From Nitrospira sp. LK70 (GTDB lineage: Bacteria > Nitrospirota > Nitrospiria > Nitrospirales > Nitrospiraceae), in contig PHGD01000033.1 in NCBI GenBank assembly GCA_011090425.1, forward strand, positions 1 to 40,157: a stretch of DNA of 40,157 nt, read 5' to 3'. Made by a program: the position numbers and the translations under genes. Shown here in pieces: positions 34,245-40,157 of the stretch (its first letter is position 1; every line of letters begins with the position of its first letter). The notes under the pieces were generated by a model that saw nothing but the letters and a program-made list of their open reading frames with translations, was not told where the DNA came from and made no database searches.

Positions 34245-34541
34245 ATGGTACGAGTGATATTGCCACAGCACTTGAGAACTCTCGCGCGTGTCAACGGCGA
34301 AGGGACCCTTGAGGTCAAAGGTCCGGTGACAGGAGATTCAGTGCCCGATGCCTTGGAGGCTCGTTATCCTGTCTTGCCAGGAACCATCCGCAACCACGTG
34401 ACAAAACAGCGGCGGCCATTCATCCGCTTTTTCGCATGTGAACAGGACCGATCACATGAACTCCCGGATACTCCCCTCCCCGAATCAGTCGTGGCGGGGG
34501 CGGAACCCTTGTTAATCGTCGGCGCGATGGAGGGCAGGTGA
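34245..34541 (+). CDS. MoaD/ThiS-like ubiquitin-fold protein
   Basis: A 98-residue protein with the ubiquitin-like fold of sulfur carriers: [51 protein letters not shown], and ending [12 protein letters not shown]. Canonical carriers end in Gly-Gly, which is activated by an E1-like enzyme; this protein ends EGR, so it lacks the terminal di-glycine. The frame extends upstream to 34182, but those residues come from the inverted repeat, so ATG 34245 is chosen; its Shine-Dalgarno is weak. It follows the BNR propeller gene, with which such proteins are often paired. No moeB/thiF-like gene is visible. Confidence 0.85.
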   Translation: MVRVILPQHLRTLARVNGEGTLEVKGPVTGDSVPDALEARYPVLPGTIRNHVTKQRRPFIRFFACEQDRSHELPDTPLPESVVAGAEPLLIVGAMEGR

Positions 34542-34600
34542 AGAGGGCCGTCGGACCGCCCCCTTGAGCCGTCCTAGTCGATACTTCATACTAGACGACC

Positions 34601-37213
34601 ATGGATGCATCATCTGTATCGCCGTGCGAAACGACGGAAGAACGGTATCGCACCTTGCTTGAGGTGGCGGAAGCGATCTCCGCGCATCGCGGCCTTAAAG
34701 AACTCTTTCGCGACCTGGCTCAACGACTCCCTCGCGTCGTGTCATTCGAATACATCGGACTCATTTTGCATGACCCGTTGCGTAATCTGATGAGAAGTCA
34801 CATTCTCGAAACGAACCAGCCTGAGCCGATCCAGGACGGCCTTGAGCTACCGGTGGAGGAATCCGCCGCAGCCTGGGTGCTCAGAAACCAGCAACATCTG
34901 GTGATGCCATCTCTAGAGGAAGAAACCCGTTTTCCAAAAGTCGTCGCGTTCCTGCGAGGACTGAACGTGCAATCCGGTTGTTTCCTGCCGCTTACAACGG
35001 CGGTACGCAGATTAGGAGCGATCGGATTCGGAAGTATGGCCCCGCACGCTTTCGGGGAGTCAGAACTTGAATTCTTGAACCAGGTGGCCAAACTGGTCGC
35101 GGTGGCAGTCGACAATGTCTTGAACTATCAAGAAGCACAGACGTCTCAGCAACAACTGGCCCATGAACGAGACCGGTTGCGGCTTCTCCTAGAGGTGACG
35201 AAATCCATTGCGTTGCATCGCGACCTGGGAGAACTCTTCCACGATCTCGCGCAGCGGCTCCCTCAGATCGTTCCGTTCGATTTTATCAACGCTGTCTTGC
35301 ACGAATCCGCGCACGATAGCATGCGCCTCTGGCTTCTGGTGACCTCGATACCGAGCACGATCAGCCCCGGGATCGAAACTCCTGTCGATGAATCTCCCGG
35401 CGGATTGGTGTGGAAAACTCAACAACCTTTGACGGTGGACGACATCACTCAAGAGCACCGTTTCTCGAAGTTAATGGCACTGTTTCGAGAGAACGGCATC
35501 CAGTCCTTTTGCGTGGTGCCGCTCACGACGGCACAGCGGCGTCTAGGCGCCATGGGATTTGGAAGCTTGCAGAAGAAAGCCTACCAAGAACCAGAGGTCA
35601 CCTTTATGCAGCAAGTGGCAAACCAGGTAGCCGTCGCCGTAGACAATGTGCTGCACGAGGAAAGTGCCCTGTCCTCTCAGCAACAGTTGGAGCATGAACG
35701 AGACCGGCAACGTCTGCTGTTGGAAGTGAACAATGCTGTGGTCGCGCATCTGGACCTCGACGCCCTCTTCGTGGCCGTCAGTACCTGCTTGAGAAAAGTG
35801 ATTCAGCACGACGGGTCCAGCCTGCTGCTTTGTGACGAGGAGACCGGCGAATGGCGTATTCATGTGTTGGATTTTCAGAAGAATGAAAGCTTCGTCGAGG
35901 AAGGAACAAGTGAGGAGAGTCCGGAATCCCCGTCCTGCCTCGCCATTAGCACGGGCAAAGCCGCGTTGTTTAGAGAACAGGACCTGAAAGAAATGGCGAC
36001 CTCTTCACCTTGCGCGCAAGACCTGCTTGATCGCGGGGTGAAATCGTTCTGCTCCCTGCCGCTCCTTGCGCATAAACGCACGCTCGGCGCATTGAACGTG
36101 GGTCGACGAAGGGATGACGGCTTTACATCGGAGGACGTCGAGTTGCTCAGCCAGGTCGCGCAGCAAGTCTCCATCGCGGTCGAGAACGCCTTGGCTTATA
36201 AACAAATCGCCCAGTTGAAGGACAAGTTGACGGAAGAAAAACTGTACCTTGAAGAAGAAATTCAGACGGACTACAACTTCGAAGAAATTGTCGGCGAGAG
36301 CCGTGCCCTCAAGCAGGTTCTCAAACAGGTCCAAACGGTCGCCTCCACGGATTCCACGGTCTTGATTTTGGGCGAAACAGGCTGCGGGAAAGAGCTCGTC
36401 GCCCGCGCGCTCCACAATCTGAGCACCAGGCGGGAACGCACGTTCGTGAAACTGAATTGCGCCGCGATCCCGACCGGCCTGCTCGAAAGCGAATTATTCG
36501 GGCACGACAAAGGGGCCTTTACCGGTGCGATTGCGACCAAGGTCGGCCGGTTTGAATTGGCTGACCGGGGAACGCTGTTCCTCGACGAGGTTGGAGAAAT
36601 TCCCCTAGAACTTCAGGTCAAGCTCCTCCGGGTGCTTCAAGAGCAGGAATTCGAACGGCTGGGCGGCACGCGCACCATTCGCACGAATGTGCGGGTCGTC
36701 GCGGCCACGAATCGCGATCTCGCGCAAATGGTAGAAGAACAGAAGTTTCGCAGCGATCTCTATTACCGACTCAAGGTCTTCCCGGTCATCGTCCCGCCGC
36801 TTCGGGAGCGTCGGGATGACATTCCGTTGTTGGTCCGGCACTTCGCGCAGAAATTCGCTCAGCGGATGAAAAAACACGTTGAGACGATTCCATCCGAGGC
36901 CATGAAGGCGCTGCAGAATTATTCCTGGCCGGGCAACGTACGTGAACTGGAAAATTTCGTCGAGCGCGCCGTCATCCTGACACATGGATCGGATCTCTAC
37001 ATATCGCTGGCTGAATTGAAACAGATGCCGAGCCACGCGGAAAACTCCGTGGCGATTACGCTCGAACAGGCCGAGCGCGAGCACATTCTCAGGACCCTAC
37101 GCGAGTCGAGCTGGATCATCGGTGGCACGACAGGCGCAGCCGCCAAACTCGGCATGAAACGGACCACCCTCCAATCCAAGATGCAGAAGCTCGGGATTGC
37201 TCGCCCTCGCTGA
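34601..37213 (+). CDS. Sigma-54-dependent activator with three GAF domains (FhlA-like)
   Basis: An 870-residue enhancer-binding protein that remodels sigma-54 RNA polymerase. The first two GAF domains (about 15-185 and 200-370) are clear duplicates: LFRDLAQRLPRVVSFEYI/LFHDLAQRLPQIVPFDFI and LTTAVRRLGAIGFGS/LTTAQRRLGAMGFGS. They are separated by helical linkers with QQLAHERDR. A third, more divergent GAF spans about 385-540. The AAA+ domain has Walker A GETGCGKE (591-598), the sigma-54 contact loop GAFTGA (638-643) and Walker B LFLDE (659-663). The C-terminal Fis-type HTH is GAAAKLGMKRTTLQSKMQKL. It is closest to FhlA (formate hydrogenlyase activator) in layout. An imperfect inverted repeat of CTAG-type bases precedes the ATG, a possible own operator. 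No Shine-Dalgarno. Confidence 0.95.
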   Translation: MDASSVSPCETTEERYRTLLEVAEAISAHRGLKELFRDLAQRLPRVVSFEYIGLILHDPLRNLMRSHILETNQPEPIQDGLELPVEESAAAWVLRNQQHLVMPSLEEETRFPKVVAFLRGLNVQSGCFLPLTTAVRRLGAIGFGSMAPHAFGESELEFLNQVAKLVAVAVDNVLNYQEAQTSQQQLAHERDRLRLLLEVTKSIALHRDLGELFHDLAQRLPQIVPFDFINAVLHESAHDSMRLWLLVTSIPSTISPGIETPVDESPGGLVWKTQQPLTVDDITQEHRFSKLMALFRENGIQSFCVVPLTTAQRRLGAMGFGSLQKKAYQEPEVTFMQQVANQVAVAVDNVLHEESALSSQQQLEHERDRQRLLLEVNNAVVAHLDLDALFVAVSTCLRKVIQHDGSSLLLCDEETGEWRIHVLDFQKNESFVEEGTSEESPESPSCLAISTGKAALFREQDLKEMATSSPCAQDLLDRGVKSFCSLPLLAHKRTLGALNVGRRRDDGFTSEDVELLSQVAQQVSIAVENALAYKQIAQLKDKLTEEKLYLEEEIQTDYNFEEIVGESRALKQVLKQVQTVASTDSTVLILGETGCGKELVARALHNLSTRRERTFVKLNCAAIPTGLLESELFGHDKGAFTGAIATKVGRFELADRGTLFLDEVGEIPLELQVKLLRVLQEQEFERLGGTRTIRTNVRVVAATNRDLAQMVEEQKFRSDLYYRLKVFPVIVPPLRERRDDIPLLVRHFAQKFAQRMKKHVETIPSEAMKALQNYSWPGNVRELENFVERAVILTHGSDLYISLAELKQMPSHAENSVAITLEQAEREHILRTLRESSWIIGGTTGAAAKLGMKRTTLQSKMQKLGIARPR

Positions 37214-37504
37214 TGCTGACCTTTCGGCAAACGCCGAGATATCGACAGATGTCTTTCGTCACAAGCAGCTCGCTCCTTCCAACTGCTTCCCTCTAATTGC
37301 TCCGAACTCGCATATTTGTTCTGCACTTAGAGGTGCACGACATCAATGCTTGTTCCTTGGAACGATCATTGCCGTGGCTTAAAGACATCGCAATTCACAA
37401 ACCAGACAGCGGGCACAACGGTGTCTTGATGGACGATAGTGACCGGTGCCGCTTGGATGGATATGCTCTGCCTTGAGATGTGTCGTAGATAAGGATTCAA
37501 TACC

Positions 37505-37837
37505 ATGAGGGTATTTCTCGCGGGCAGTACTGGAGCAATCGGTAGGTTCCTTGTTCCGAAACTGGTTGAGGATGGGCATGAGGTGGTTGCGCTTGTTCGT
37601 AACGACCGGAAGGCTCAAGCGCTCCTCGCCGTGGGAGCAAAGGTCGCCGTGGCCGACGCGCTCAACAGAGAAGAGTTAACAGCGACGGTCAGGAATGCCG
37701 AGCCGGAAGTGATCGTCCATCAGCTGACGGCTCTGACCCAGATCCGTGGCGGATCAAACGCCAAGGCGAAACGTGAGTTGGGACGGGAACCAACGTACCA
37801 GACCTGGCGGCAGGGGTTCGTCAAGGGGCTTGGCTAG
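37505..37837 (+). pseudogene. NAD-dependent epimerase with internal deletion
   Basis: The first 80 residues are the Rossmann start of an SDR epimerase (MRVFLAGSTGAIGRFLVPKL, then LVRNDRKAQALL and AEPEVIVHQLTALTQI). The remaining 30 residues (SNAKAKRELGREPTYQTWRQ and GFVKGLG) are the C-terminal end of the same family. About 190 residues that should hold the catalytic Tyr-x3-Lys and substrate loops are missing, in frame. A translated product would have no active site. The junction lies near 37745. Family members are about 300 residues. Confidence 0.85.
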
Positions 37838-37921
37838 TAGCTTTCATCATCGAAATAGGTACATTAAAAGCAGGGTTCACCGGCCGGAAGCCCGTCCAAT
37901 GGTCATAGACACGGTGATCTT

Positions 37922-38297
37922 ATGAACACCACGATTCAAGGAGACGGAAAGATACAGCATATCGGATGGCCTACCGGCACCGTCGGCGGGCTGCTCCTCA
38001 TCAGTCTCGGATTGGAGTTGCTTGCGCGTCAGGTGTTCGGGCGGATCGATGTAGTTGTTCTGGGCGCTCTATTTGGGCTTCTGGACATTTGTCCTGGGCA
38101 CGATCGGGTTCCTGCTTCTCGCAGTACGATGGTTAATCGAGTGGCGACACCTTCGGGCGAACCCAGTCGCCGTGAATCGATTAGCCCCTACTGAATCGAC
38201 GAGCAGCCGCTTCGTCAAGCCTGAGTCGGAGGCGCCGATTCCCATACTCCATCAAGGCGAGACAGGTCGGTCCTGGCTGGCCATCACGGGAGTGTGA
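37922..38297 (+). pseudogene. Two-helix membrane protein broken by a frameshift
   Basis: The first frame gives MNTTIQGDGKIQHIGWPTGT, then a helix GGLLLISLGLELLARQVFG and RIDVV. The natural continuation, LFWALYLGFWTFVLGTIGFL and LLAVRWLIEWRHLRANPVAV, is in the next frame from about 38055. A one-base loss near 38055 explains the shift. Repaired length would be about 125 residues with two helices and a basic tail. A sequencing error cannot be excluded. The family is not recognised. Confidence 0.65.
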
Positions 38298-38443
38298 GGA
38301 TCGGAACGAAGTCGATAGCCACATGAAAGTCGCGTGAGTGGATAGACAGCTCAGTGAGACAAACAGCGGTCACTTTGTCCATCACATGACAATTTCTGCA
38401 TCAGATTTCTGGACAGACCCCGATGAAAGGACGGAGGTGTACC

Positions 38444-38785
38444 ATGAAGACTGTGAACTTGCCGTTCTCCGTTTCGGTAGCTGCAGCTGTACTATTCGCT
38501 TCCGGCTGTTCCATGACCATGGAACAACGCTGGGAAGGGGAACAACGTTGGGAGGCGTTTGACCAGCGGATGCAGCAAGAGATCGGTGTGAAGACGGAAG
38601 ATTACTATGTGCGCGAATGGGGAAAACCGTTGCAGAAACGACAGACTCCCGATGGTGGAGAGATCGCGACATGGGAATTTCGTGACTACGACGACGTTCA
38701 GAGTTGGAATCAGGATCTCACGTTCGGCCCTGACGGGATCTTGACGGGATTTCAACGGGACCACTGGCCGAAAGAACAGGGATGA
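38444..38785 (+). CDS. Small lipoprotein
   Basis: A 113-residue protein starting MKTVNLPFSVSVAAAVLFAS and then GCSMTMEQ; the lipobox is FASGC with Cys at residue 22. The mature part is 90 residues with repeated EQRWE (MEQRWEGEQRWEAFDQRMQQ) and a later region WGKPLQKRQTPDGGEIATWE, resembling SmpA/BamE-like small lipoproteins in overall shape only. ATG 38444 has GGAGG six bases upstream, so the longer frame from 38423 is rejected. It is an isolated gene between decayed ones. Confidence 0.82.
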   Translation: MKTVNLPFSVSVAAAVLFASGCSMTMEQRWEGEQRWEAFDQRMQQEIGVKTEDYYVREWGKPLQKRQTPDGGEIATWEFRDYDDVQSWNQDLTFGPDGILTGFQRDHWPKEQG

Positions 38786-38951
38786 CCTGCTGTTAGTGTG
38801 AGGGAGGACTTTGAATGTGATGCACGAATTCCTGTCGCTCGCGGTTGCTCAACTTGTATATGGCTCGATAGATCATGCTGGACTGGGTCCGACAAACCAT
38901 ATGGTAACCCTAGTGAGCCAGCGGCCTTGTCTCTACCGCAGCAGCGGATGG

Positions 38952-39190
38952 CTAGAGAAAGACATTGATGACCTGTTCACACCGTTTGAACCCCGATCCG
39001 GCAACCGTCCGACCGTTCACGTCATCGAGTCTGCTTCCGACCAGCGAGACCCTCTGTTCGGTCAGATCAGCAACGGATGGGGCGAAGTCGAGCTGGCCGA
39101 TGAACCAAGGCTTGACCTCATACCGGTCAGAAGACGGGATGGCGAGCAGATGGCTGGCCATCAATCGCTGCGAACTCATTCTTGTGTCGG
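38952..39190 (-). pseudogene. Anti-sigma factor fragment
   Basis: On the minus strand the frame gives SQRLMASHLLAIPSSDRYEV, then KPWFIGQLDFAPSVADLTEQ, VSLVGSRLDDVNGRTVAG and KRCEQVINVF. That matches the periplasmic part of transmembrane anti-sigma factors, which read (V/I)KPWFxGKLDFxPPVxDL, then GFPLVGGRLDY and RRxHxINLF. The N-terminal zinc domain and TM helix lie upstream and are lost; several conserved residues are altered (GGRLDY is GSRLDD). The long plus-strand frame over the same bases is a shadow. Confidence 0.75.
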
Positions 39191-39285
39191 TGGGAAATCA
39201 GCTCACGTCTTTCTATCCCTTAGTAGCCATCTTCCCCTATTCGTAGCATAGCCTCCTTATCCCTATTCTTTCATACTCTAATTCC

Positions 39286-39945
39286 ATGCCTCCCAGACCT
39301 CGCACGCAGCGGTTGGTATCCCTCACTGCCGTCTTCGCGGTGATCAGTCTTTGGTCACAAACAGGATGTCGCCCTACGCCTGGTGCAGTTATCTATCAAC
39401 CTCCGATCGATACGGTCATGATGAGCGAACGGGTGCCGCAAGATGTCCGGCGCTTAGCCGTCTGGTATCCTCGCTCGTCCGAGCAAGAGGTGACGTACGG
39501 GTACAGTAGGCTCGAGCAAGCGACATTTCAGCTCAAGAAACAGCGGTCGTGGATCAAGATCGTCGAACGGCGCGACATCGACCGATTGACGAATGAGCAG
39601 CGATGGCAGCTCTCAGGACGCGTCGAAGATGACAGCGTGGTGCGAATCGGCAAGTGGCTTGGTGCAGATAGCCTGGTGCTCTTCCGCATCGAAGGACCCA
39701 CCATGAGGGAGCGGATGCTCGCGCGCTTTTATGGGAGGATGCCGCCGTTCGTGGTATCGAGTAAGATCATCTCAGTGGAAAGCGGCGAAGTGCTGTACCA
39801 CGACATCGTCTCTGCCATGGCGGTTCCCCAATCCGGCGAGTGGGGCGATTACGCCAGCGACTACGAATTGCAACCAGCGATGCGCACGGCTCTCGACCAT
39901 GCGTTGTCCGTCGCGATCGTGCATCTCAACCAATCATTTCGGTGA
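39286..39945 (+). CDS. CsgG-like lipoprotein
   Basis: A 219-residue lipoprotein: a positively charged start, a hydrophobic stretch (LVSLTAVFAVISLW) and the lipobox SQTGC with Cys at about 28. The mature part follows the CsgG pattern: VRRLAVWYPRSSEQEVTYGY (first strand), a helix, RSWIKIVERRDIDRLTNEQR and then IGKWLGADSLVLFRIEGP and SKIISVESGEVLYHDIVSAM. CsgG-type lipoproteins insert in the outer membrane, but the TM beta strands of the pore are not evident. It probably belongs to the smaller LpoB/CsgG-like accessory group. No Shine-Dalgarno. The gene at 5597 may be related. Confidence 0.8.
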   Translation: MPPRPRTQRLVSLTAVFAVISLWSQTGCRPTPGAVIYQPPIDTVMMSERVPQDVRRLAVWYPRSSEQEVTYGYSRLEQATFQLKKQRSWIKIVERRDIDRLTNEQRWQLSGRVEDDSVVRIGKWLGADSLVLFRIEGPTMRERMLARFYGRMPPFVVSSKIISVESGEVLYHDIVSAMAVPQSGEWGDYASDYELQPAMRTALDHALSVAIVHLNQSFR

Positions 39946-40013
39946 GAAACACCACGGTCCTCACTTCACCTCAGACCTTCTCACCGACGAATGACTCAAC
40001 GCCCACGTTTTTC

Positions 40014-40157
40014 GGCTCAACGCAGATTCGTGTGGGTGAATACTGCTCATTTCCGAGGCAAGAAGGCGGTGAGAATCTTGAGCCGCAGGTACTCCTCATC
40101 CCGATAGCCGTAGGCGCGCCGTTGAATCACGCGAATCTTGTTATTCAATCCTTCGAC
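40014..40157 (-). mobile_element. ISL3-type insertion sequence, one end
   Basis: GGCTCAACGCAGATTCGTGT (from 40014, plus strand, running on with GGGTGAA) fits the terminal inverted repeat of an ISL3-family element. It lies seven bases before the stop codon of a transposase frame that runs out of the window. Only this one end is seen, so element length and target duplication are unknown. Confidence 0.6.
40047..40157 (-). CDS. ISL3-family transposase, C-terminus only
   Basis: The last 36 residues of a transposase, starting outside the window: VEGLNNKIRVIQRRAYGYRD, then EEYLRLKILTAFLPRK and a TGA stop. The EGLNNKIRxIxRRAYGYRDxEY motif is the conserved C-terminal end of ISL3 transposases, which move by DDE chemistry. 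Intactness of the rest cannot be judged here. Confidence 0.9.
   Translation of the reverse strand, partial: VEGLNNKIRVIQRRAYGYRDEEYLRLKILTAFLPRK

Noticed and set aside
38811-39251. Plus-strand frame of 146 codons
   Set aside because: The minus strand over the same bases matches an anti-sigma fragment; the plus frame has no motif and seems a shadow.
1-40157. CRISPR array, rRNA genes or prophage
   Set aside because: No regularly spaced direct repeats, rRNA sequence or phage structural genes were seen.

Overview
The window looks like a chromosomal segment of a GC-rich Gram-negative bacterium, most likely a Nitrospira-type member of the Nitrospirota. The grounds are hopanoid-transport genes (hpnM/hpnN), many lipoproteins, a long GlgE/TreS/TreT storage-sugar operon with a DUF5752 gene, and short palindromic dispersed repeats. 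The lineage call is inference from gene content; no rRNA or tRNA gene was seen.

Layout. 1-2.35 kb: a minus-strand pair, a cytochrome P450 and a membrane-anchored partner running off the left edge, separated by a 122-bp inverted-repeat element. 2.35-5.6 kb: a sparse, lower-GC stretch with one Tat-exported orphan and an AbrB/RelE toxin-antitoxin pair. 5.6-6.9 kb: two small lipoproteins. 7.0-18.6 kb: an eight-gene minus-strand operon in the order DUF5752, treS, treT, GT-A glycosyltransferase, MscS-type membrane protein, glgE, maltokinase, glgB. Together these can interconvert trehalose, maltose, maltose-1-phosphate and branched alpha-glucan, with a probable compatible-solute glycosyltransferase and a membrane protein that may sense tension. 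19.2-24.4 kb: minus-strand genes for a 5'-truncated VOC protein, an old-yellow-enzyme oxidoreductase, Ogt, an Ada/AraC-AlkA fusion, NhaA and a glyoxalase-like protein. 24.5-26.2 kb: a YCII/DGPF protein and a HEAT-like/SCO fusion. 26.6-31.8 kb: a transposase relic, hpnM, hpnN, an APS-kinase remnant and a sulfotransferase. 32-34.5 kb: a broken YCII gene, a PhnB-like VOC protein, a BNR-repeat protein and a MoaD/ThiS-like protein. 34.6-37.2 kb: a three-GAF sigma-54 activator. 37.5-40.2 kb: decayed genes (internally deleted epimerase, frameshifted two-helix membrane protein, anti-sigma fragment), two lipoproteins and the end of an ISL3-type insertion sequence.

Two themes stand out. One is the tightly packed GlgE/TreS/TreT operon with a mechanosensitive-type gene inside it. 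The other is gene erosion: at least six recognisable genes are shortened, frameshifted or internally deleted, often beside an intact gene of related function. Several real genes here run off the window edge or start internally to the longest open frame, so starts were chosen from Shine-Dalgarno spacing and family length. No clearly new multi-gene system (defence, CRISPR or secretion) was recognised.
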